Origin: Bolinopsis microptera
Taxonomy: Eukaryota; Ctenophora; Tentaculata; Lobata; Bolinopsidae
Length of the DNA: 64,000 nucleotides
Reading direction: 5' to 3'
NCBI RefSeq assembly: GCF_026151205.1
Contig: NC_087074.1
Coordinates: 20,447,765 to 20,511,764, forward strand
Of the stretch, positions 24,301 to 36,300 are shown one piece after another (position 1 is the stretch's first letter; each line of letters opens with the position of its first letter). Both the position numbers and the translations under genes were made by a program. The notes under the pieces are model-generated. The model was not told the DNA's origin. It did no database searches and saw nothing but the letters and a program-made list of their open reading frames with translations.

Positions 24301-27300
24301 CGAGCAGCTATATCACTTTCACTACACAACAATGACCCAAGAATCTTACTCTTCCGCCAATCTTCATTTCCACGTAACATGGTATCATCACGACCAGGGA
24401 TTGTTTCTCCAACAGGAGCGAGGAAAACATGGGTAAATTCTGTTTTCTCTGTGTTAATGAACAGGTTAAACTCCTTGAAGACTTCCTTAGCTATTGGTAG
24501 GATAGCTTCTAAGGATTATTTTTCCACGTTCATGAAGTTACAATCATCTGAATACGCTGACTCCAGTGGCATACCTTCTTTTGAAATAGGGGGATTGGGT
24601 ATGTGTGGGGGAGACTCTGCTAGTCGATGGCGTAGTTCTATAAGAGCTCCTGCTAGGACAAGAGTGAAAAGCTTGCCGGAGAGACTGTCACCTTGAAAGG
24701 ACCCAAGAAGACTCTCGAATACAGCAGATAGTTCTCCTTCCACTCTGACCTTGAGCATGGTGTTGGTTAAGAGGAGTCTTACTAGCCTGAGGTCGTCGTC
24801 TGTGCATCCAGCTTTGACAAGAAGGTCAAGTATAGTCTGGCGTTTGATTGTGTCAAATGCTCGAGACATATCTATGCCCATCTTGTGATACTGGAAGTGT
24901 TTACGCGTGACAACCGATATCAACATCCGCTCAGCCCACACTAGATCACCACAACTTCTACCATGTTTGTACCCCGCCTGCGTGCTACCAGTGAAAGCAT
25001 CAACTTTGTCTTCAATTCTCTTCAGTACAATCATGGATAATATCTTACGAGCACCATTTGATAGACATAGAGGTCGTAGACTAGTGACAGGACCAGCTGG
25101 TTTGCGAGGTTTCGGTAAGGGGGTGATGATGGCTTCACCTATAACATCAGGAAATGAATTGGTCTCCAATGCGCTATTGATGATCTCGGCATATTTTGAC
25201 CAGAATTTTGTACCAGCATTTTTCAACCACTCGTTGTAGACTGAACTCACTTGGTCCTCGCCTGGACAGTCTCCAAATTACTGATCCAGCGCTTATAGAA
25301 CTTAAATTTATTTTAAATACTGTGATTACGCAGCTTATCGAGGTTATGACCGACCTTGTTATTTCGTCTATCACTCAGCAGGAAAGTTTTATCCGTACTG
25401 CCAAAACTGAGCAGTATAGTCGACGAAATACGTGTGTTGTTGTTGGATTAAAGGTTGATGCATCTGAATCAAATAATACACACAGTAAGCTTGCTGATAA
25501 TGTTTGTAAAACTCTTTCTACGGTGTCAGGTACCCCGGTTAAGCCGACAGATTTATCTGCCGTACATCGTAATGGCAGTGGTAAAACACAGTCGCAAGAG
25601 GGTCGTTCTACCCGATCTAATAATAAAACCCCTCCGTCGGTCACCGTTTGTTTCTATAACAGTAATTTGAAGGATAAAATTATGCAAAACTTCTCAAACT
25701 TTGACTCATCGGCTGATAAGCCACGTGATGTCAGACTTTATCAATCGTTAACTAAGTTCTATTCTGATCTCAAGACCCAAATATCTGGTCAAGTTGAGTC
25801 TAGTCTAGGTAAGAACAAGGTTCGTTGGATCCACTGGAGATCGCAGTCTGCTGGTTTAGTCGTAAAACTGAAAGATAGCAATCAAACCGTCATCAAGAGT
25901 ATCTTCTGCTTTGATGATTTCAAGAAGCAATTTCAATCTCTAAACCTAAACTAGTCAGATTTCGATATTTTCTTAATTCTCCATGGTTCTATCAGCTAAC
26001 CATTTGATTCACTAATACAGTTTTGATCTCTATAGTTTACCGCTTGGAACTGTCTAATACGGTTTAAACTACGATTTTTAGATTATTACGGTGCTAACTA
26101 TACCACACATTATTGACCGCTTGATTACGTCACTAGCTTTTATTGCGTCACCCGTTGTCTTGTTTTCCCGCGCTGGTCGTATTATTGTGAGTTTTTATCT
26201 ACATTTTATCATCATTTAATCATTTAGTTTTTCACCCTCTGTCTATTGTTGAACAACCTTATCTACTATACTGCCCGTTTAATCACCATTTTCACCATCT
26301 TTTCCCATTAAGTTGATATCTAATCTGACATTTTATCTTTTCATCGCTGAAAAACTTAAATATGAAAATCTTATTTCTGATCGACAAGGTTCGAGCTATT
26401 TTAGCAAATTGTGGGGTTTTAAGGTTAAACCTTATAATTTCGCTTCGCCTTCAATAATTTATAAAAAGAAAAGAAAAGAAAAAGACAACAAAAAAAAAGA
26501 AAAAAATACATTGGTAAAAAAGTCGTAAAAAAAAGAAAAAGAAAAGTTGAATTAAATAGACAGTTTATGCAAAACATGTTTTAAAATAAAGTTTCCATTA
26601 CTCAAGTGTACGTTAACAAGGTTAGGGACTTGCTTTCGATACTATGTCACATTCAATATCCCTTAAAACCAACGAGGTAAAACGTGAAAATTGTTACGTT
26701 TGTTCAAAGCACGTTTATCTACATGATTCGGTAGTTGTCTGCTCACTTGACGGCAGAATTTATCATAGCAGATGTTTTAAGATTGACAATTACTCCGCAT
26801 CGGAGATTCGTAGATATGACGATTGGTATTGTCCTCTCTGTTGCAGAGAGATGTTTCCATTTTTTGATGATACCACTGATTCAAATGTTGATAATTCGCT
26901 CAATTGGTCAGATCATATAAACTATATCGGGAAGAAGGTTTCCAAAGTTAATGGTGTGCTTTATCAACTTCGTAAAACCGCCCCTAAAATGTTAAGAATT
27001 GCTATTTTTAATGCACTCGTACAGTCGCATCTCTCCTATGGGATCACGGTTTGGGGAAGCAGCACAGCAACTAATAAGTTGAATAAACTTTTTATCAATC
27101 AAAAAAAGGCATTAAGAAATGTGTTCGGGATTCGCAGAGTTAACAAACATCAGCAAGGAAATACGAAGCGTGTTTTCAGTGAAAACAAAGTGCTTACCGT
27201 GTATGGACTTTATCATAAATTTATTCTCACTGAGGGATTTCAGGTAGTGCATGCTGGTGGTTACCCAACGTTACTAAGAAAACACTTTCAAACTTCAGCT

Positions 27301-30300
27301 GTTAACGATAAACGGCTTATTTGTCCCAGAGTGTATTATAAAGATAATATGCACAACATGTTATACGCTGTTCCCAGAATCTGGAATGCTGTTAACAACT
27401 CAAGTTATCTCACTAGAAATATTACCACAATTTCATCCTTCAAGAACAATATTAAGCAGTTCATTCTCATGTACCAATCTAATGGTTCAAATAACACATG
27501 GGAACCATCCAATCTTGATGCGCAAACATTTTTTGTCACTGCATCTAAGAACCCCGAGTCATACTCAGTTACACGTTAACACCATGCATGTTGTTACCAT
27601 ATTGCATGTTTTTGATATTTTGGTATGTGACTGCATGTACATTGTATGTTCAAATTGGACATTTTTTAGATTCTTATTCAAGCTGGGTAATTCCGACTGC
27701 ATGTGCATGTTCATGTTCAATTTGTGACAATTCTTATTCAGTGTGTGTGATCATTTGAGCTGCGTTTTTAGCTGTTTTACCTTGCTTAATGTTCTATTTT
27801 GAATCTTAAATTACCCCCTGAGGGGCATAGCTCCAACACTTCCCCCTCATTAAACGCCCCGTTTCTTTACTATGTGGGGGTTTGATAACCCCCCCCCATT
27901 TTCCGTAACCTTATTTCAGCAGCTTTTCTCACTTGGTGTCGCACAGTACATGTATTGTGCGACACCGGGTGAGAAGAGTCAAACGGGGTTCGAGATGCTC
28001 GGGTTTAAGATCACCAGATTACCTGATCTTACTGGAAGTCACAACTTTGACACTACACCTAAAGCATGGACGCATACGGGAAAACTCTCTGCATCCTGAT
28101 GCTGACTATTCCCTCATCTTTCTCACTGATAGCAAATTTATCCCTACTCTGCTATTACTACTAAGTTACTGCCTACTACTTTAGTTACCCTGTCTTGACT
28201 ACCTTTTGATTGGGTAGCTAGTTGAACTTTATTATTTTATTATGGACACATTGGATCTCTGTTAATAACAATTTTTGACATCTGTTGTAATACAGTAATG
28301 TATGTGATTTTCGCGTTTTTCCTCATTTATTCTGATCATGGATATTGATTGATACTAAGATTTTCACATTTATGAGAGTTTTTGAATTTTGGTCGCGTAA
28401 TTTTGATTTTATTTGATTTTTGAACAAAATCTTTATTTAATTAGATTTCACTTTTTTTTTGACCAGTGGCTTACAAGCTTCTGGGTCCTGTTTTGAATTA
28501 TTTTGAGTGGATTGTTAGGGCCCTGGCATTTGCCGACAAAGCGGTTTTTATTTTTATGTTTTATAATCCTGTTGATTTGTATATACCGTTTTGAAAATTT
28601 TTCAAATCTAAATCATCTTTATCTGGGCCAGTGGCTTTGTTGTTCTTGAGAGATTGGGCGGCTTTCTTTACTTCATCACATGTGATGGGTATGTCTAGGC
28701 AGCGTCCATCCCCTATAAATGCTTGAAGTGGTTCATCCTCACACGTGAACTGCTTTTCGTAGTAGTCTCTGATCACTTGAGCTTTACCAGCATCTGTGGC
28801 AACAAAGTTACCTTCTTCATTGTGGACACTGATAGTAGATTTGGGCTTAGTGTCAGCTAGAGTACGCACAGCTTCAAACATCTGCCTTGTGTCATCTGTT
28901 GACATGATGGTTCGAGCGATGTCATCGGCACGTGTGTCAGCAAGGTTCTTGAGATGCTTACGGATGTCTTTCTGTAACCTGTTGATCCTTGTACGGACTT
29001 GAGTTCTGTCAGCAACTTGGTTGTTACAGTTAAGTGCAGCTTGCAGGGTTTGTCTCTCTTTTACAAGGGCTTCAACAGTTGAGTCACTACTGAAGTTACG
29101 GTTATATACAATATAGAACAATATAAGTGTTTTAATATTGAATGGGCGTGGTCTAAAATATTCGAATTTTCAAATTTTGGTGACGGAATCCTCGAACCAG
29201 TAGGTACAGTTAACCATCTGCAAAGCAACAACCCTCAAATATAAAACACGGCGGAGGTATAAGACCCAACGTTTGCACACTGACTTTTGGCCCACCCTGT
29301 ATTATATATATACTAGAAAGCCCGTGGTAACAGGGACGAAGCTAGTAGTATTCTTTGAAAGAAAGTTTTAATCGCATCAAAAAATATCCATCCCAACCGA
29401 AGATACAGCCGATTTAAATATAAAACACTTTAAACACAACGTAATTACCACAAAACCGATCAAAATGACGTTAAAACAATCTTTGCACGTGCATGTGTGC
29501 ATTAAAACACCGTTGCTATGGAACGTTTTGGTTGTTACCTAAATTCCTATTTTTCATCTAATTTGCACGTGGGCGGTCGTACAGTGTACAGACAACAGAA
29601 ATTAATTCTTTGAATTATAGTAGAGATACAGGGTGGGCCAAAAGTCAGTACCCATACGTTGGCCTTTATAGCTCAGTCACTGAGTGCCCAATTTAAATAC
29701 TTCTTTCTGGTATGACTTAGTACCACCACTGGTTCGAGGAATTTGTCAACTCGAAAAATATTCGCGTTCATTTTTTTCAAATGGAGGTTCATTTTCACAT
29801 TTATTTGATAGTTTGGATAGTCAGATCAAGCTAAATGATATTGAATTGTGTTTGGATTCTCGAATTACCTTTGTCCTGAAAGAATTAGAACTGTAGCTTC
29901 TCAGATGACAAAGATATAAAGCATAACGAGTTTATTCATTACGTGTGATCAGGTGATTGGTTTACCTAATCACGTGATAATGTGACCCCGTTAACTACCC
30001 CGTTAAACATTATGGTCATTTGATTCTATGATTGTTCTTGTAAGACAGTTTTTTAGTTTTTACCGTAAATATATAAATATATACCTGCAAATCGATCATT
30101 ATTCTGTTTAGCTGTAGCAAGACACGGAATTTAAAAAATTCAAAATCTTTTCAACATCTGGCTTGGGTTCTTCGATAATATTTTGATATTCATCAAGGGC
30201 CTGTTTTCTTTAAGTCTTTATTTGTTTTACTTGTATTCATTATTTTATTAGGGTTCACCTATTTATTAGAAGCTGATATTCAAACATTACACTTATATAA

Positions 30301-33300
30301 CACGAGGTCTCCAGTTAGCAAGTGAAGACAACTATGAAAATCTACCAGGTATTGCTGATACTTCTCCTCATTATGGGAACCACAACTGGTGATGAAGGTA
30401 GGACCACGTTCTACAGTATACCAACTTCATTGTTATACATTGTGTGTTGTTGATGTTTTTATAGAGTATCTGGAGATAATATGCTTACTCGTCCACTCTG
30501 TCAACACCTGCAGGTTTGCAGGTTTCAGGTTGCAGGTTGCAGGTTTGCAGGTTGCAGGTTTATCGAGACAGTTAAGTAGTAGTCGACAAATAAATAAGCT
30601 TACCTGGCGTCACATTATAAAGCTACTATCAAGTATTACCACACAGGTTGGATACCAACAATACGTCGTGAGAAAATAAGCTTGGACCTAGAATCCTTCC
30701 CACTAGAGATAAAGACAACCAGCGAGCTCGGGAGTGGCGATCAAATTCAGTTATCCTTCTACTCTGTTCAGGGAGCCAGTGCAGGAAAAATCTTCATCTA
30801 TTTCGGTAATCCCGCTCGGTACCAACTCTTAGGATGCACCAAGAAAAATATCTGGACAAACTTCCCGACAAGCTTCCCTTCTGCTTCAGATAAGGTATGG
30901 AGGATCACTCTCACACGAAGCTCCGGAACGAAAGCAGTAGTGATACATTGCAACGAGGTGGAGCTGGTCAACACAAAGTTATCAGAATCAACGTGTGTTG
31001 GTACTGACTGGAACCCAGACTGGAACACAGACGTAGCACAGATACAGTTCCCCCCCTGGCCCCATGACAAAGCATCTGATAGCTACAGATTAGGTACCAA
31101 ATATGGTTAAATAAATACCTTAGTTTAAGTTGTTTTCCACAAGCATTTGTGATTGTTAATGATTAAGGAATAAATATCTTTGAATACCCAAGTGCAACTG
31201 AGCAGTATTTATTGATCATCTCAATTTCAATATTGGTAATTATCTTATCATTCCCTAATTATTGTTGCATATAATAATTAAACGGCTGCAAAATGCGAAT
31301 TATAATTATAATCGCAAAATCTCATAAGTAATACAAATAACACAATTAATCAATATCGAATCACCATATCAGTCGGGTGCATTGGCCTAAGAGCTGAATG
31401 GACGAGTACGATCACAACAAAGTTCCCAGTAGCACGAGGAACTGTGGTGGAAGTGACTTGCTCGAGCTTAGAAGTTCTCAAAGGGAGCAGTGAAGTGACC
31501 TGTAAATCTGAGCGTCATTTCACTTACTTACAAGAACCCTGCTCAAAGCCAGGTATAAATATCACACTCTGAGTCAAAATTGGGCAACATTTGGGTAGTT
31601 CTGCATCGCAGGAACCGGTGGGCGCCCAGGGTCCGCTCAAAGGCTCGGCCAAGCCCCCCCCCCACCCCCCCCCCACCCCCCCCCCCCCCATGAACCAGAA
31701 CAAGCTATCAATACAATTAACATAGATATCACTTTGGTCACCTTTATACTCCCAATTATAAGCCATGAAAGATACCGTCTTCACCTCGTTGCAATGTATC
31801 ACTACTGCTTTCGTTCCTGAGCTTCGTGTGAGAGTTATCTTCCATACCTTATCTGAAGCAGAAGGGAAGCTTGTCGGGAAGTTTGTCCAGGTATTTTTCT
31901 TGGTGCATCCTAAGAGTTGGTACCGAGCGATAGTTGGATAGTTCTTTTATTCAAATTTCTGATTGTTTCTGAATAGACTCAGTGAAGACAGATCCTAATT
32001 TATTTCCATTAGAATCTGTCTTCACTGAGTCTATTCAGAAACAATCAGAAATTTGAATAAAAGAACTATCAAATCAAAGACCACGTTAGTGTTGAGCGAG
32101 AGCAGTGTTGAGGTAGTTTGTAGTGTTCACTGTTCACAGTTTCCAGACACAGATCATGGATATGGGGTGTCTTCCTGGAATATGTGCTGCGCAAGTGGAA
32201 GTGACTTGCTCGAGCTCAGAAGTTCTCAAAGGGAGCAGTGAAGTGACCTGTAAATCTGAGCGTCATTTCACTTACTTACAAGAACCCTGCTCAAAGCCAG
32301 GTATAAATATCACACTCTGAGTCAAAATTGGGCAACATTTGGGTAGTTCTGCATCGCAGGAACCGGTGGGCGCCCAGGGTCCGCTCAAAGGCTCGGCCAA
32401 GCCCCCCCCCCCACCCCCCCCCACCCCCCCCCCCCCCCATGAACCAGAACAAGCTATCAATACAATTAACATAGATATCACTTTGGTCACCTTTACACTC
32501 CCAATTATAAGCCATGAAAGATACCGTCTTCGTACCAGGGAACATTATGGCCACAGAAATGTGCATTTTTAGAACTGTGTGATTATTCGTTCACCATTTT
32601 CTGACGCAATTGTTCTGCTTCAAAGATAGTTTAAATTTATTTTCATAAAAACCTCGAGGAGTGATAAGGATTTTCGGGTTAAAATGTTGTAGAACTTCAA
32701 CTTGTAACCAGATATTTCAACTAGATCTAAGTCGAATCAGAGAAATGGCAAGACGGGAACAGCTTCTCAGACCTTCCTTCTTCAATGTTTCAGGTGGGGT
32801 GGGTGCATCAGCTCACAGAGAGTAACATGGTTAATATTTGACGAGAATAAATCTCATTTTACACGCAGTCAAGGTTTTAGATATTTATCTTTTAAATCTT
32901 TCAGGGTAACTCTTGTTGACGCAAGCACAAGTTCACCTAAGCAAACTGATGATAATCCGCTGGCTCTAGCAAAGCAATCGTAAGTTTCCTTATTTTAATT
33001 AAGTTGTAGTAGAATGGAGATTTTAAGTTAATATAAGTTTTTATATTTTTATATTCCAACTGTTACTCTGGGACAGTAAGTAAGAATAATAGAGCAGGTT
33101 TTCTTGTAGTAGTAAGTATTACGTCATCACCGAGTAAGTATTACGTCATCACCGAGTAAGTATTACGTCATCACGATAGAGTAAGAATTACTGGTGCTCA
33201 TGTGAATCTTCTAGCTGATGTATATATATATCAGTAATGGAATAGAGAGGACCATGATCTGAAAATGTAAGATGCAAAGTGCACACGTTGAGGTTCTTAT

Positions 33301-36300
33301 GGTGGGATAATGTGTATTATATTGGGGGGGGGGTGTCACGTCCGTCTATGTCCGCCTATGTCCTGTCCTTTTTGGATTCTATGAGACAACGGACGTGTTT
33401 TTTGGGACATTGGCGGACACGGACGGACATTGGCGGACTCGGACGGACATTGGCGGACACGGACGGACATTGGCGGACTCGGACGGACATTGGCGGACTC
33501 GGACGGACATTTGCGGACCCGGACGGACATTGGCGGACTCGGACGGACATTGGTGGACATTAGCGGACATTGGTGGACATTAGCGGACAAACATTTTGAG
33601 AATTTTTCGCAACTTCTATGTATTATAATTTTGTACAAAACAAACGACTTATTAATCACACTAAAGCTATCAATAGTTTTAACTTACCTTACGAGACATA
33701 TTTATATGGTACGAAATTTGGGGATTTTTGGAAAAAATCCCCATATTTTCGTACTACCAAAATTGTGGCCGCCATTTCAAAATCCCACACATTAATTTTT
33801 TATGTTATTGTAATTGGCTTATATAGGGCTAATTTGAGGTGAATTTGTAAAATAAGTTGTTTTACGAGTTTTGTGAGACAAGGATACGCATTTCTCAGGT
33901 AAATAAAAAGTTACTTAGTATAAAAATTACTGAATAGAAAATACTGGTTTTTTGACTTAATCGACAAGCTCAAACTCGTGTTGAGGGAGGCATACACCTG
34001 GGACTACACCGGTGAGCAGACTCAAGGTGAAAGAGACGATGATGAAGACGATTTAAACAAAGAGAATGATTTTTAATTAATTTAGTTTTTCACGATTTTT
34101 AAAAATTCCATCAAAAACTGATTTTGATTTCTCTGAAATAATTTAGCGTGAAAATGCGACAATTTAATCTGGGGTACGAAATTTGGGGATTTCTGAAAAA
34201 AATCCCCATATTTTCGTTCCCCCATAATTCCGATCCCCAGAATTATGATCCACATAAATATGTCTTGTAAGGTATTATATCAAATTATATAGGGACCCAG
34301 GAAAAGGCCCCAGGAGGAGGACTGGGGAGGAGGAGGACTGTTGAGGACTGATGAGGAGGACTGAGGACGAGGAGGAGGAGTAGGAGGAGGACTGAGGAGG
34401 GGAGGAGGAAGAGGACTGGGGAGGATCAGGAAGACCCAGGAGGAGGACCCAGGAGGAGGAGGAGGACTCAGGAGGAGGACTCAGGAGGACTGAGAAGGAG
34501 GAAGACTGAAGAGTACTGAAGAGTACTGAGGAGGATGGCTGAGGAGGATGGCTGAGGAGGATGGCTGAGGAGGATGGCTGAGGAGGATGGCTGAGGAGGA
34601 TGGCTGAGGAGGATGACTGAGGAGGATGACTGAGAGGGAGGAGGAGGATCAGGAAGACCCAGGAGGAGGAGGAGGAGGAGGACCCAGAAGGAGGACCTAG
34701 GAGGAGGAGGAGAACTGAGGAGGATGACTCAGGAGGAGGAGGACTCAGGAGGAGGACTCAGGAGGACTGAGAAGGAGGAGGACTGAGGAGGATGGCTGAG
34801 GAGGATGGCTGAGGAGGATGACTGAGAGGGAGGAGGAGGAGGAAGAGGAGGACCCAGGAGGAGGAGGACCCAGGAGGAGGAGGACCCAGGAGGAGGACCC
34901 AGGAAAAAGCCCCAGGAGGAGGAGGAGGACTGGGGAGGAGGAGGACTGTTGAGGACTGATGAGGAGAACTGAGGAGTAGGAGGAGGACTGAGGAGGGGAG
35001 GAGGAAGAGGACTGGGGAGGATCAGGAAGACCCAGGAGGAGGACCCAGGAGGAGGAGGACCCAGGAGGACCCAGGAGGAGGAGGAGGACTGAGGAGGACT
35101 GAGGAGGAGGACTGACGATGACTGAGAAGGAGGAGGACTGAGGAGTACTGAGGAGGATGGCTGAGGAGGATGGCTGAGGAGGATGGCTGAGGAGGATGAC
35201 TGAGAGGGAGGAGGAGGAGGACTCAGGAGGAGGACTCAGGAGGAAGAGGAGGACTCAGGAGGAGGACTTAGGAGAAATGAGAAGGAGGACTGAGGAGAAC
35301 TGAGGAGGAGGAGGAGGAGGACTGAATAGGAGGAGGAGAAGGAGGGGACTGGGAGAGGACTGAGGAGGAGGAGGACTGATGAGAAGGATGAGGAGGAGGA
35401 CTGAGGAGGAGGACTGAGGACCGAGGAGGAAGAGGAGGAGGATGAAGAGGAGGAGGATGACCCAGGAGGAGGAGGACTGAGGAGGAGGACTGAGGAGGAC
35501 TGAGGAGGATGGCTGAGGAGGATGACTGAGAGGGAAGAGGAGGAGGACTCAGGAGGAGGAGGAGGAGGACTGAGGAAGACTGAGAAGGAGGAGGACTGAG
35601 GAGGAGGAAGAGGACTGAATAGGAGGAGGAGGAGGGGGACTGGGGGAGGACTGAGGAGGATGGAGGACTGAGGAGAAGGATGAGGAGGAGGACTGAGGAG
35701 GACTGAGGACTGAGGAGGAAGAGGAGGAGGAGGAGGACCCAGGAGGAGGACCCAGGAGGAGGACTCAGGAGGAGGAGGAGGACTGGGGAGGAGGAGGACT
35801 GTTGAGGACTGATGAGGAGGACTGAGGACGAGGAGGAGGAGTAGGAGGAGGACTGAGGAGGGGAGGAGGAAGAGGACTGAGGAAGATCAGGAAGACCCAG
35901 GAGGAGGAGGAGGAAGAGTAGGAGGAGGAAGCATCTAAATGTTATTTCCATTTTTGTCTGTTTTTGTCCGTTTTTGTCCGCTCTATTTTTTGTCCGTTTT
36001 GAAAATATAGGGTACCGGACAAAAAACATGATCCCCATATTACAGCAAAAATTGAACATTTTATTTAGCAATTTAGGTGTCCATTAATGTCCGCTAATGT
36101 CCGTATATGTCCGTCTATGTCCGCCTATGTCCGTCTATGTCCGCCTATGTCCGCCTATGTCCGCCTATGTCCTGTCCTTTTTGGATTCTATGAGACAAGC
36201 GGACATAGACGGACGTGACACCCCCCCCCCCCCCCTATATTGTATATTATACTGATTTAAGGAATTTCTTCTCTGGATTTGACTCAGTGAGAAACAATGT

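Larger units (their letters stand above)
25262..28615 (+). mobile_element. CR1/L2-like element inserted in the minus-strand LINE
   Basis: This plus-strand unit carries an ORF1-like frame, an A-rich spacer (26460-26545), a PHD/RT-tail frame and a long 3' leader. The end near 28600-28615 has CAAATCTAAATCATC, resembling the (AAATC)n end of the element at 38290. The left edge is truncated inside ORF1. I could not identify a target duplication, so a deletion at the left junction is possible. Confidence 0.7.
23775..29121 (-). mobile_element. LINE reverse transcriptase split by another retroelement
   Basis: Two minus-strand pieces belong to one ORF2. The 5' piece (28615-29121) codes for the pre-RT helix region and SLKNNKATGPD. 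The 3' piece (23775-25262) continues with SSVYNEWLK, motif A MGIDMSRAFDTIKRQ, motif B SFQGDSLSG and motif C YSDD (a variant of YADD), then the connection and C-terminal region. The 3' piece is a single frame broken by only one TAA (24516-24518). The two halves are separated by the plus-strand insert 25262-28615. The endonuclease end is missing. It sits in the CXXC-PHD intron, same strand as that gene. Confidence 0.8.
31447..32531. repeat. 336-bp direct duplication with inverted exon copies
   Basis: 31447-31782 recurs at 32195-32531 with few differences. It includes the second half of the CCP exon, its donor, and a long C tract (about 31650-31690, 32402-32439). Between the copies, 31783-31932 is an inverted copy of 30829-30961, part of the upstream exon. 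32077-32185 is an inverted relative of 36330-36440. The locus has been rearranged repeatedly. Confidence 0.85.
33324..36235. mobile_element. G-capped TIR element with GGA-rich core
   Basis: The left end is a G run followed by TGTCACGTCCGTCTATGTCC (33324 on), and the right end is the exact complement (about 36199-36235, ending in a C run). The 6-bp sequence TATATT flanks both ends (33318-33323, 36236-36241). Just inside both ends, CCTGTCCTTTTTGGATTC with ATGAGACAA occurs in the same orientation. Inside lie 20-bp GGACATTGGCGGACTCGGAC repeats (33410-33590), two TACGAAATTTGGGGATTT palindromic blocks (33710, 34175), a purine array (34290-35935), and GTCCGCCTAT repeats (36075-36170). No transposase is recognised, so it is non-autonomous or of an unknown type. 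Confidence 0.75.

Noticed and set aside
33336-33659. overlapping repeat frames on both strands
   Set aside because: They are translations of the 20-bp GGACATTGGCGGACTCGGAC repeats of the TIR element.
35268-36071. 267-residue Ser/Pro/Leu frame
   Set aside because: It is the complement of the purine-rich GGA array, without domains or normal composition.
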